Position numbers and translations under genes: made by a program. This document shows positions 45,614 to 56,899 of a stretch of 64,000 bases of DNA, one piece after another; position 1 is the first letter of the stretch, and the number at the start of each line of letters is the position of its first letter. Source of the stretch: Polyporus tsugae. Its lineage: Eukaryota; Basidiomycota; Agaricomycetes; Polyporales; Polyporaceae. Under the pieces are notes generated by a model. It made no database searches and was not told where the DNA came from. It saw only the letters and a program-made list of their open reading frames with translations. The stretch spans positions 1,736,001-1,800,000 of the forward strand of contig JAHRBS010000004.1 in assembly GCA_024305745.1 (NCBI GenBank). The letters run 5' to 3'.

Positions 45614-45719
45614 GGCGAGATGGCCGAGCGGTCCAAGGCGCCAGACTAAGGAGCTTATCTTATGTTAGACGTATGCAATCTGGTCCGAAAGGGCGTGGGT
45701 TCGAATCCCACTCTCGTCA
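45614..45719 (+). tRNA. tRNA-Leu (anticodon AAG) with 26-base intron, right copy
   Basis: 106 bases on the plus strand with the same arms as the left copy. The mature sequence differs at one D-loop base (GGTCC for GGTCT), while the 26-base intron differs at five or six positions. The contrast in divergence fits a functional tRNA under selection. The IND1 stop lies 111 bases upstream. Confidence 0.95.
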
Positions 45720-46175
45720 ATGATTGTTTTTACTGGCTTTTTGCATGCGTATACACCTTACAGTACATAGTCTATTGCCATGCACGTGAATCATTGTCAC
45801 TCACAGGATTCGTGAACGAGACCTCCGCGTAGTCGGGTGACCATGAACCTTTTAGACTTTTACTCGTTCTCTCAGGTTCTCTCCTCCTGGAACCGGTGGG
45901 GAACTTGTGGCCACCCGACGTCGTTGATACCTCGCCAGCTAATTCCTGTCCAAGCTTTGTATCCAGAACTACCACGAATGGAGTATTCATATATTAGCTA
46001 CAGATGGCATAAATAGGATACCACATAGCACTAGCAAATCTACAAACAATCAGGAGAGAGGATACTGATGCATAATAGTTGCAGTGGATCACAGATATCA
46101 CGAAGTGGATCTCAAAGGATACTGATACTTCGAGGCGACGTAGACGGTTTGTCACCTGCCTAGAACGTATACGAC
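45720..46175. other. Spacer of right inverted arm
   Basis: 456 bases between tRNA and RBR stop, homologous to 40751-41185 but with small indels. No independent gene. Confidence 0.5.
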
Positions 46176-47477
46176 TCAGCGTGGGCAGCTGCTACCGCAA
46201 GCATTCCACGGCTTCGCGCACCCGTAGCAAAATTCTCCCGAGCACCGGCATATCATGTGTAAGCATCCGCCGTTACGCTCGACAAGATGATTGCATGAGG
46301 GGCATCGCCGCCAGCCCTGCTTCTGGCCGAGCTCCAGCACAATGTCATCCAGCCGGTCTGCACATGCCTTGCCGTGGTGCGCAGCGAACTTGCAGCTTCC
46401 GCAAGTCAGGGCGCGGCAGAAACGCGACGTGCACGCCAGTGACGTGGGTCCCTTCGAGGCACTGCCGAGGAAGGCAGAGCACCTGGAGATGTGGCAGTAG
46501 ACGCGGTCCTTCGTGGTGAACTCTCGGCTCTTCCGCTCGTAGAGCTCTCTCAGGGCCCTGTCGAGGTGCTGGTTGACCTGTTCGAGCTCGATCTGCTCTT
46601 GGCAGCACTTCGGCGGGAAGAGGGACTCGTCGCGGGTCGAGTTCTTGAACATGCGACGGAGGCAGGCGACGTCGAGGTGGTGCCCGCAGGGTGCGTCTAT
46701 GGCGGCGCCTTCGATCTCGTCGCCGCAGACCACGCAAGAAGGGAGAGGCTTGGGCTCTGGAGTGGGGTCGCTGAGACAATTGTTGGTAGGAGATGCGGGG
46801 CGCAATGCTGAATCTTCCACAGACGACTCATTGGGACTTGACGCTCGACTGCAGAGCGAACGTACGGCGGTGAGCGCTCTCGTGAACGGGCCCGAGGAAG
46901 GGTCAGCGTCGCGCCGTGGACTGTACAAAACATGGAGCGAATCAGGCCGCAAACGCCTCGCTTGTGAAAAGAAGCATACCTCAGGCGTCCCCTTGGTATG
47001 TCCGCCTCAGGCATGGGTACCGTGTGGCGTTGACCCGAAGACGAAGCTCTGCGGTAAACCTTGTCAGTCACAATGCGAGCAAGATGAGGGGGCGAATCAT
47101 CATCTGTACCTGTTTCTGCGATACATTTGAGGAGGCCTTGGGGGAGGGTCCCTACCCTCTGAGAGGGCGATGGCCATGAGGTGGTCGTAATGAGCCGTCT
47201 CTTCCCTCTCCAACAACTCATCCGTAAGTCCCTCATTCACGACGCCGTCGACGTGACGATCCTTGGCGAGAATGAGAAGCCCCTCAGCTTCGGCCGCGAA
47301 AAACGAGAACGCGAGGTCGACGTCACTCGTGGTGACGGACTCGGAGGAGCTCCTGCGTTTTTCTAGGACGTCATCGATTTCCGCCACACTCATGTTGGCT
47401 ATCATCTCCATGAATGCAGTCAAGCCATCTTGACGAGGACTAGATGGTGAGTGGCTGCTAGGACATTGTGTCGACAT
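46176..47477 (-). CDS. RBR E3 ubiquitin ligase, right inverted copy
   Basis: Same three-exon structure as the left copy; start ATG 47477 (MSTQCPSSHSPSSPRQDG), stop 46176-46178. RING1 CVVCGDEIEGAAIDAPCGHH, the IBR (one change, CGSCKFAAHH for CGSCKHAAHH) and RING2 RRCPSCNHLVERNGGC are retained. The segment after the catalytic Cys is LHMICRCSGEF instead of LRMTCRCSREF, and the tail is NACGSSCPR, one residue shorter. All Zn ligands I can identify are kept, so both copies look functional. The linker before RING1 is the most diverged part (SSPNESSVEDSALRPAS against SGPDQSFVEDTALHPSS). Confidence 0.9.
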
Positions 47478-48495
47478 GACAGAGTTTGCAGGCAAATGGG
47501 TAAGTGTCAAAGAACTGCAAGTCAAGGGTTGTTGGCGATGAGAGTTCGTGCCATTGGGAGACACCGGCAGAGGGGTTCAGGAGCCTGCGTATAGGTATCG
47601 GGAGTGCACGGGTGTTGCTTGACGTCACTGAAAACAGCGCTGAGCGAAGACTGTGACAAGGACAGGGCTGGTTCAATAGGGACTGAGGACCTTGAAGAAG
47701 TTGTTACTCGCACTGGGTCATGTTTGGCTGACATTGACACTAGATCGTGCACTCCGTGGTGTTGTTTTGTTCGTACACGCACGGACAGAGGAGACCTTCG
47801 ATCGTTTGCTTGTAGAGGGGCCGAGCAGCAGGAGGAATGCAAACCCGGTACTGAAGTTCTACTAGTCAATAGAGTTTTCTGCCTTGCCTGGGGTGGTGGA
47901 TATTTGCAGCTGATCTAGAGAAGGTGCTCGCCGGTGGGTTAGTACTAATAGTTTGGCCTGGACATGTACTTATACAGTACCTTGAGGTTCAACCAGTCCG
48001 CCATCGGAGGCCGCAGGAGGGCCGAAACCCGCTCCCCAGCCCCGTGACGTCACACGTCACAGGCAACCGCGATCTGCCATTGCCAAACTGGGCTGCGGGA
48101 GCGCTTAGAGAAGCTCCTGGTCGCGGACACCTAGGAGGACTCATTGCGGCGGCATTGCCCCTCTCAGCTACTCCTGCATATGCACCATACCCGCGCCATG
48201 TCTACTGGCCCTCTGCTCGACCAGCGGACCGCCGTCGTTGTCTGGCCAGGTCACGGCGCCATTCAAGTTTCTTCTGCCGAATATCCGCGAGCAGCACGCC
48301 GCTCCGTCCGTCACGTTCAATACGTTCGCCGTCATCTGACCCTTGGTAAGACGCGTCCCGGCGTCCTTCTCCCCTTCCATCACTTCCATCTTGGCAGCCT
48401 TCCGCGTCTGTGCCACACGCTCCTCGCGTCTTAAAGCCAGTCCATCCCTCCCGCCCGTTCTGACCCGTCGAGTCTGCCGCCTCTCCATAACCCCC
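47478..48495. promoter_or_regulatory. Intergenic region between RBR copy and alpha-galactosidase
   Basis: About 1 kb separating two divergent starts. The first 70 bases belong to the duplicated arm. Overlapping frames of 95-170 codons (48144-48671) are shadows around the GH27 start. No repeat or RNA is seen. Confidence 0.4.
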
Positions 48496-50367
48496 ATGGC
48501 CCCCAAGCTCGCCGTTCTCCTCTCTGCCCTTCCAGCTGCCCTGGCCCTCAACAATGGCTTGGCACTCACCCCACAGATGGGCTGGAACACATGGAACCAT
48601 TTTGGGTGCGGTATTAACCAGGACACCATCGTGAGTGCTGCAGAGGCCCTCATCTCTAATGGCTTGGACAAGTTGGGTTACAATTGTGAGTGCATAGTTC
48701 GATACTTAATAGGGAGGTTCAAGTTCCCATTGCTAACGTGCATCCCGCGCCTGTCTCTAGACGTCCTCGTCGACGACTGTATGTGCATACCATTCATTAG
48801 ACCTTCGCGGTTCTTTCCTTACGCATCACGTTAGGTTGGCAAGCAGACGCTCGCGACCCCAGTACGGGTGCACCTGTCGAAGACAAGTCCAAGTTTCCGA
48901 ACGGCATCAAGGCCGTCGCAGACCAGGTTCACTCTATGGGTCTCAAGGTACGAGACCAGAGGAGTGCCCCATGCCCCCGTTTCTCACCAGCACACAGTTT
49001 GGTATTTACAGCAGCGCTGGGACGTAAGTGTCCCGATTGGTAGAGTGGGGTGTTGCTGCCGTGAACTGACCGAACTACCACGCCAGGTACACATGCGGCG
49101 GCAAGTTTGGTTCTCTCGGCTACGAGGTGATCGATGCGAAGACCTACGCATCCTGGGGTGTCGATTACCTCAAGTACGACAACTGCTACAACGAAGGCCG
49201 CGCGGGCACGCCACAAATCTCCTACGAACGGTTCAACAACATGTCCCAGGCGCTGAACGCGACTGGGCGTCCCATCCTGTATTCCATGTGCAACTGGGGC
49301 GAGGACGGGCCTTGGAATTTCGCCGTCGTACGGCACATCTTATTTTTGGAACTTCTGCACACCCCGCTGATCGTTCTCGGTAGAACATCGCGAACAGTTG
49401 GCGCATCTCCGGAGACATTTACGACGTCAGCCTATTTTGCCCGCGCCTGGTCTAGAGCCACTGCTGACCGACTCCATACAGAACTTCGATCGCTACGATG
49501 ACCGGTGCCCGTGCACAAGCATGCTGGACTGCAAGCTTCCTGGGTTCAGTGAGTTGCAAGCGGAGTCTGGCCCCGAGCATGGCCACTGATTCTCCCCTTC
49601 AGTCTGTGCCATGGCTCGTATCATCGACTTCTCTGCTCCACTTGGGCAGAAGGCGAGCAAGGGTCACTGGAACGACCTCGACATGCTCGAGGTGGGCAAC
49701 GGTGGCATGACGTATGATGAGTATGGTGCGTATATCTTACATTACACAGCCTACATGACCTACAACGCTAGGATCAGTCACACACTTCTCTATGTGGGCT
49801 CTTGTCAAGAGTCCTCTTATTCTTGGTAACGACATCACGAACATGGTGAGCTACCCTGTGTCGATTGCTGTGACCAAGCGCTGAAGGTATGGTTTAGTCG
49901 AACGAGACGAAGGAAATCATTACCAACGACGCTATTATTGCTGTAAACCAGGACTCGGGTGGGTCCCCCGCCAGCCGTATATGGAAACAGACGCTTCCCG
50001 AGGGCGGTGACCTCCAGCTCTGGGCCGGCAGTCTCGTGAACTAGTGCGTTCTTTTTCCTTTCAACGGAAATATACATCCTTATTTTGTATCTCTCACTCC
50101 AGCCACTTCGTCTTCGCTGTCATGAACACCTCACCCAAGAATCAGACCATCGATATATCCCTCCTCGACGTCTTCAACGACCAAGGCAAGGCCTTTGGCT
50201 CCGGCACGTTCACCATATCCGACCTCTGGCAAAAGGACTCGTCTGGCAACTGGGGCGCCAAGGTCGGCGACTTCCAGGGCAAGATGACCGTCCAGGTCAA
50301 CACACATGCAACCCGCGTCTTCATGGCGGTCCCAGCATCCATGGCAGCGGTGAGGGAAGAATTATAA
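48496..50367 (+). CDS. Secreted GH27 alpha-galactosidase
   Basis: The enzyme removes terminal alpha-1,6-galactose from galactomannans and raffinose-type sugars. Start [17 protein letters not shown] at 48496 is a signal peptide. The mature protein begins [20 protein letters not shown], the GH27 signature. Exons continue [34 protein letters not shown], and [13 protein letters not shown] with the catalytic nucleophile Asp in KYDNC (about 49170). [11 protein letters not shown] (about 49400) carries the acid/base Asp. The barrel closes with [20 protein letters not shown] and [16 protein letters not shown]. The C-terminal beta domain runs from [20 protein letters not shown] to [11 protein letters not shown], stop 50365-50367. 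About ten exons with introns as short as 49 bases; roughly 430 residues. Several N-x-S/T sequons fit secretion. Confidence 0.96.
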
Positions 50368-50985
50368 ATCCTGGGAATCTTCTTATGGACGACATTCGGA
50401 GCTAGCATCGAGACGGTCGCGTTCGTGAGGTGGGGGGCGAAGGGATGCCTCCAATTTTGGCTGAAGACGGAAGTCGCGTGAAAGGGCAATCGAGGTTCTC
50501 GACTGGTATTTGATGGAATCCTAGGCCTGGTCTTTGTTGTATGCTCTGTGTACGCATACATGTATGTAGGATTGGTGCTGCAGGCCTAAGTTGATTGTCC
50601 AACTATAAATTGACTGTTTCTTGGGACAGATTGTATTTCGTTGGCGGATATGTGAGATGTGACTGACATGGCGAGAGGCGACGTCGTCCGTATGCTCCGA
50701 CTGGGAGTACTTTACTATTCCCTAATATGATGATCGGAATTTTTGACACAGTACTCTTCTCTGAAAAGTCGTGGTTCTGGACTGCAGGTTGAGTACATTT
50801 ACCGATGGATGTCGAAGTCGACGTCGACAACGTCTTGCCACACTACTTACACTCGAGAGCATTTGTCAGGCGTGTGTTGGGCGGCTAATGGAAGTTTGCG
50901 GTGCGCTCGGGAACAGAACGTGATTCGTCTCCTCGAACCTCTTCCTCCCCTTCGACGGCCTTGCACATTCCACCCCAGGCCGACG
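50368..50985. other. Intergenic region
   Basis: 618 bases between the GH27 stop and the next start. It should contain the GH27 3' end and the RBM26-like promoter. An open frame from 50743 joins the gene but contains no better start. Confidence 0.4.
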
Positions 50986-53900
50986 ATGCTCTACGACCTC
51001 GAGACTGCGACTCATCTCAAGCCATGGCTCATCCGCACTCTTGAACCTATGTCCGTGACGCCTTGTTCTCCTCCTGGGGCCACTAGAGCTGATCACCCCA
51101 TTCATTTGTCCCGCAGATGCGACGCAGAGCCTGGCGCACTTGCCGACTACATTCTAGCCCTCCTCAAGCACCAGGCGCCAGAACCGGAGCTACGGAAAGA
51201 GCTGATAGCACAGCTAGAAGAGTTCCTGGAAAAAGGTGTGTTTGGTTTACATCCGACCGGTCGCCATTTGGGCACTGATGCGGACACGTTGTGGGCCACG
51301 GCGCAGAGGGCCCCTCATTTGTCGACACACTCTTCACAGCACTGCGCACCAAGTCGTATCTCCCCTACTCCGCGACCCCATCCTCCCCAAGCTTCGCGTC
51401 GTCCAGTATAGTTGCTGGCGATAGCGGCATTCCAATACCCCTGGATGCACTCCTCGCAGCCAACTCCTCACCACCGGAACGCCCCCGAAAACGCGGTATT
51501 GATGACGACCACGACCAGCACGGGCCCTCGAAGGGCGCACGACTGAATCACGACGGCCAGTTCTCGCGATATGGCGGGCGCGGACATGGCGACGACAGGT
51601 CATCATGGGGCGGCCGGGCGGATCGTGGGGGAAGGATGGCCATGAACGGCGGCCGGGCGGACTACATGGACGGTGGGATCCAGGGGATGGAGATGAACGT
51701 GGGCATGAACGGCGGAGGGATGGGCATGAACGGGCGCGGGGGCCAGGGCTACCGACCACCAGAAATGCGGCGTGGGATATGCCGGGACTATCACAGTGAG
51801 TGGTCCTTTGCGTTTGTTTCTCGCTCGTTTAGCACCTCACCGTGTTGTTTGCGTTTCTCCGACCGTTAGATAACGGCTATTGTGCGCGGGGTGCGTACTG
51901 CAAGTACAGCCATGGCGATGACGCGGTCATTCCTGCACAATTATTCCCGATGGGTCCTGGCGGGATGGGTTTCATGCCGATGATGGGCACTGGAGGGATG
52001 CCGTTCCCTATGGGTGGAGTGGGTGCCGGCGGCGCGTATGATCCACACGAGCGGATGGATATGAGGCCGATGGGTATGGGTGGCGGACGCGTGCAAAACG
52101 TGCGACCAGCCGTATTACCGCGGACGGAGGATGGCGACGGTTCCATGGCCCAGAATCCCGGCGAGCTGCCAGTCATCCAGGACCTGACACCCCAGGTGCC
52201 TATCCAGGACGTTTCACCGCATAACACTGGCGAAGGATTCCGACAGCAGCAGCAACCGCAGCAGGGGAGCCCGATGGAGGACGTCGCTTCAACCGGGGAG
52301 ATGAATGGCGAAACCTCTAACCCCTACTTCTCTGGTCCTAGTGCGGACGGACACACTCAATCGAGACCGTACAACGTGAATGGGCGTGGAGCTGGTAGGG
52401 GTCGCGGTCGCGGATCTTTTGGTGGCGATGCGCAGAGCTTCCGTCCCACACAGAAGCGGGACGATAAGACGCTTGTCGTGGAGAAGATCCCGGAGGACAA
52501 GTTGTCGCTCGGTGCTGTGAACGACTGGTTCAGCAAGTTTGGCACGGTCACCAATGTCGCTGTTGACGCCGCGAGCGGGAAGGCGTTGGTCAGTTTCACC
52601 AACCACGAGGATGCGCACAAGGCTTGGAAGTCTGAGGAAGCGGTCTTCGGCAACCGGTTCGTCAAGGTCTTCTGGCACCGTCCCATGGAAGGCCACGGAC
52701 AGGCCGGCCAGCGCATGCTCGCTGCGTCCGCAAACATTGTGGCCCAAAGAGCATCAGGTAGCTCAGCTGCTCCAGCTTCCGCCGCCGCACATGAAGACTC
52801 TCCTGCTCCCCAAAACCCCGTCACCCCTGCCCCTTCTACCTCCCGCAATGGTTCCGCGCCATCTTCGGCTGCTGCAGCACTTGCTGCAAAGCAGAAGCTC
52901 CTAGAGCAGCAGATCGCAGAGCAGAAGACGCTGATGTCTAAGCTCTCCTCCGCGTCACCCGAGGAGAAGAAGCACATCATGGCACGCTTGCGCAAGCTAG
53001 GCGAGGAGATGAAGCCTTCTTCTACACCTACAGCAGCGTCCTCTTCCCAATCTCTTCCGGCAGTCTCCTCTTCCACATCACAGAAGCGTTCTGTTTCAAC
53101 ATCACGCGCAGAGGAACACGAGCGGGCCGAGCGTGAACGGTTGGATAAGGAGCTGGAGCTGCATCACGTAGATGGCGACGGGGAGGAGGAGAGCACCGAG
53201 GAACTCAAGGCGAAGCTCGAGAAGCTCAAAGCTGAGGTATGTAATTTCTGCTTCGTTTCTTGTTAGTTTGATCTTGCCCACTGGTATTGATGCCTTCCAC
53301 CAGGCTGCGAGCCTCGGTATCCCAGTCAGCTCTGACGCCCCGTCCTCGTATGGCGGCTCGACGTACCGTCCGTACCGCGGTCGCGGAAGGGGCGGCCCTC
53401 GTTCCTTCTACCGTGGTGCCGGGCGAGGTGGTCCACCACGAGCGAGCATGAAGCTCGACAACCGCCCAAAGAAGCTCTTGGTGAAAGGCGCTTCTGCGGA
53501 TTCCCTGCAGGCCGTCCGCGACTGGTACGAGGTGCGTATCACTTCCTGTCGTCGCCCATACGTCACGTAGCTTGTCCGGCGTGCGTGTTCTGATGAGGGC
53601 CCTTGTGCGCGTGTAACAGACGACGGGTCAGGTCGACTCGGTCGAGACGACGGACGGCGGAGACATGCTCGTTTCCTTCCGGAGTCGTGCCGCTGCTGAG
53701 CAGGTGAGCACTCACACGCTAATCGTGCACCGCGCATTCCATTCGATGCTAACCGGCGTTTACCGCGCGCTTGCTCTTTCTTTGCAGGGATTCGGGAAGG
53801 GCACGCACATCGCCACGGTCGGCCCCGTGCAGGTTTCCTGGTTCACCGGACAGGCGGCGGGGACCCTGCCACGCGCACAGTTGACAGCGTCAGTGGCTTC

Positions 53901-54036
53901 CGTGACGGATTCACCCAAGGACGCCACCGCGGCACACCCGCCTCCGGACGACGAGGATTCCCACATGCACCACGAGGAGGCGGAGCCGGATACCGGCGGG
54001 TGGGGTGGGGACGACGATGGGTTCGGCATGATGTGA
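50986..54036 (+). CDS. RBM26/27-like RNA-binding protein (PWI-like, CCCH finger, RRM)
   Basis: Start MLYDLETATHLKPWLIRTLE at 50986. The N-terminal PWI-like helical domain continues after an intron as PICDAEPGALADYILALLKH and ELRKELIAQLEEFLEK. A Gly/Arg/Met-rich segment (about 51560-51770) precedes a CCCH zinc finger, GICRDYHNNGYCARGAYCKY, then SHG; the finger is split by an intron. An RRM follows at 52455-52690 (KTLVVEKIPEDKLSLGAVND, then GKALVSFTNHEDAHKAWKSE). A helical region (KQKLLEQQIAEQKTLMSKLS) and a second RNA-binding fold near the C-terminus (NRPKKLLVKGASADSLQAVR) come next. The acidic tail ends GGDDDGFGMM at TGA 54034-54036. The order matches human RBM26/RBM27 and fission yeast Rmn1, which act with nuclear exosome adaptors. 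About 870 residues, eight exons. Confidence 0.9.
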
Positions 54037-54850
54037 TCGTGCTTGATGACCCGCAGCTCGTCGTTCTCGCGCAGGTTTGGGGTGGACAATGCGTTCGCCG
54101 TCCGCCTTCCAACGGGGTGGACTGTCAATGTCGCTCAGCATTCGAGCATCCGGGCGAGTTCGCAACGGCGAATGTTCTGGTTTCTGTTTCTCTCTTTTGC
54201 CCTTTGTAATTCTTTATTGCTCCGGCTCAGATCTTAAATTCGAGACCCACCGGTGGCTCTGAAGCGAGAGCCGCGGAACGCCTCTTGGCGTATCTACCTT
54301 TTCCCGGTGTGCCTGGCGGACCCGGTCCAGTAAAGCAGACAGCAAGATCTGAGCAAAATAAGGTCAAACCGAATGCGCCCTGAAATTCGGTGGAGGCATG
54401 TTTGGCCTGAACATCACCAGTGAGTGCCAAGAATACGTGGATTCTATGATGTGGGTAGCATTGTGATAAATACTACTGATAATGTATAGCGCGAGAATGC
54501 AATATTGTATGATGCAGCAACGTCTCTCCATAATGCAACGACACCCAACCGACCACCTCCTCTCCCCTCTCCTCGTGCTCATGCTAGTGGTAATAGCGAC
54601 AATCGTCCTACAGTAGACAGGAAATGCGTATGTGTGCTAGTGTGCGGATGCAAACATCGTGCGGTATAACAGCGAATCCCGGAAACCAGTCCCAGCCACC
54701 GATCAGCGTCTCTCTCGGGCTCGGGCTCACGATCCCCGTCCAAGCCTGCCTGTGCTGCGTGTGTGTGTAGAATGTATGCGATGCGACGAGAAACGAAAAC
54801 GAGCCTCCCTGACCTTCGAGACGATACCACGCAAACGCGCAAACGCTATG
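54037..54850. other. Convergent 3' intergenic region
   Basis: 814 bases between the stops of the RBM26-like gene (plus) and the membrane-protein gene (minus). No domain or RNA gene is seen. It is AT-richer at 54440-54540. Confidence 0.4.
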
Positions 54851-56358
54851 CTACGACCGCGACCCGTTCCTCAGCCTGCCCGACGACGACATGGGCATCG
54901 GCGCCACAGGGGGCATGCTGAAAGCGGACGGCGGCGGCGGCCTCATCCCTGGCCCTGCCATACTCACACTCATACCCACGGCATGCTCGGGCAGCCGTGC
55001 AGCCACAGGGGGCCGGCCGCGCTGGGCTTCCCCCTTAAACAGGAGCGGAGCCGCGGAAGGGGGCGGGCTGGGATAAGGGGCGTGAGCGGGGGGCGTGGTC
55101 CTGTACGGGCTGGGGAGCGGCGGGACTGGCGGGGACGCGTGCAAGAATTGGGGCACGGCCAAGGCCGACCCCGATGCCGCACGCGAGTGAGCGGGCGAAG
55201 GGGAGCGGCGCCGTGGGTCGCCTCTGACGGTGATGGCGGACTGGGACTGAGCGCGACGCGCTTTGTTCCCGCTTGCGGCGCTGGCGACGGACAAGCTGCT
55301 CCGGGAGCGGTGGGAGGACAGGCTCGGCCGGGCTGTAGGATTAGAAAGAGAGAGGGACGGGGATATGAAAAAAAAAAAAAAACTTAGCGACTGAGCGACG
55401 AGAAAGGAAAAACAAAGGACGCACCAGACAGCATGGACGACTGCGACCGCGAACCCACCATGACCCATTGGTCCGCCACGCTTTTGCGATCTCCTGTGGT
55501 GCTGTATACACTGGCGGAGCGCCGCATTGTTCCAGGGACACCTATGGCCAATCCCTCTGGAGGTGAATAGAGTTGAGGCGCGAGGGGGGCAGGAAGCACG
55601 ATCTGGACACTGCTGTGGATAGAATGTGCCGGCCCACGGAGGGTGTTGCCAACTGAATGGACAGAGTTGACTGTGCCCGAGGACGAGATGACAGACGTTG
55701 GGCGCGTACGTGAGCGCGATAGGCGCGGGGGCCGTGGGCGAGCCGGAAGGAGCGGGCTCGACATGGAGGACTCTGCAGAGTGTGTGGCATCGGAGGGCGA
55801 GGTGGGAACCCCCAAGCCCGGGGAGCCGTGGGCCTCTGATATCCCATCACTGGAAGTACTGACTACGCTGGTCATGCCATGGGGGTTCTTGCTGCCCGGG
55901 AGGAAGGAGGGGTTTGGAGGGAGGAGGTCGTGGGCCATGAGGGGGGTGGGTAAGGGTGAACTCTCCGAGGAGGTGGCATCCTCAACTACCCAGCTGTTCT
56001 CGCGGGTTGGACCACGACTTGGGGTAAAGTCGGGACTGTTACGGATGAGAGAAGCGCTGCTGCCACTGACAGAGAGGAAGTGGGAGGAGTACACGCGAGG
56101 TTTCTGAGAAAGAGGATCCACCCAGGTGGTAGGGCGGACGGAGCGATCTGCGAATGATACTGTGTGGTGCTCGCGATGATGGGCGAGGGATTGTACGGGG
56201 GGTAGTGGGACCCTGGGGCGGCGGAATTGGCGAGCCAAAAAACGCCAGGCGAAGAGAGCGAAGACAAGAGCGACAACACAAGCTGCGACGATGGCTATGA
56301 TAATGATGGTGGACGAGGTAGGCTCGGCCCTGCGGACGATGGACGAGACATTGGGCAT
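54851..56358 (-). CDS. Single-pass membrane protein with long Ser/Pro-rich cytosolic tail
   Basis: I start at ATG 56358 (MPNVSSIVRRAEPTSS); the longer frame begins only with GTG. A transmembrane helix follows directly (TIIIIAIVAACVVALVFALF, residues about 17-37), then a basic stop-transfer (WRFLARQFRRPR). The remaining 420 or so residues are Ser/Pro/Arg-rich with no domain. One intron (GTGCGT..CTACAG), about 55332-55425, contains an A15/T15 run and joins MLS to ARPSLSSHRS. The stop TAG is at 54851-54853. The layout (short exterior, one helix, long Ser-rich interior) resembles many fungal Mid2-like or Skg6-like proteins of the cell surface, but without a Ser/Thr-rich ectodomain. Function unknown. 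Confidence 0.75.
55368..55382 (+). repeat. A15 homopolymer inside an intron
   Basis: Fifteen A on the plus strand, reading as a T tract within the single intron of the membrane-protein gene. Similar to the A13 in the CTR intron. Confidence 0.85.
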
Positions 56359-56899
56359 AGTCTTTGGGCTGAACCGGGGTATGGGCGCTAGAGTAGACTG
56401 TTGCGACTTGCTGGTCGTTGCCACGGACTATGGCCGAGGGAGCCAGAGGCGAGATGGGACAAGGAGTGTGCTAGCGAAAAGAGCGACAAAGGGACGGGGG
56501 ATATTAATACATAAACAACAAGAGGTCTGTCCGCGGTTGTCGGCAAGGGCTGTCAGGAGTGCTCGAGGCTTGGTTGGCAGTGGGCGGTGCGCTTTCAACG
56601 AGATGGAGGAGGGAGGGGAAGACGGGGGGAATGGGCGAGGAAAGGGGGCTGAAGAGCGCAGAGCGCGGTGGCTGGCGGGAGGAGGACGGGGTCAGCCTTG
56701 GACTTGAGCTCGGAGTGGATGGCGTCGACGCATGCCCTCCTCAAGTACTACTGTACACCTCTCCCGTCAGAGTATAGCATCATAACAGATGCCAGCCACA
56801 TAATTGATCAGAACCCTAACGCCATCCCCGGCCCGCCTCGGCTCTCCACGGCTCTCCTCCGAGCCCCGACGCCCGACCCGCCACACGCCGCAGCGGACC
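56359..56899. promoter_or_regulatory. Divergent intergenic region with a single telo-box
   Basis: 541 bases between divergent starts. AACCCTAA at 56812-56819 lies 81-88 bases upstream of the PXA start. G-rich purine tracts fill 56600-56700. Confidence 0.4.

Larger units (their letters stand above)
45614..47550 (-). repeat. Right arm of the inverted duplication
   Basis: Mirror of 39370-41291. Inner homology starts exactly at the tRNA 5' end (45614); sequence on the IND1 side does not match the PSF1 side. The outer end fades near 47550 in the CGCCAACAAC segment. Confidence 0.85.

Noticed and set aside
48168..48671. Minus-strand frame of 167 codons at the GH27 promoter
   Set aside because: Charged low-complexity translation overlapping the start and signal peptide of the alpha-galactosidase; no family.
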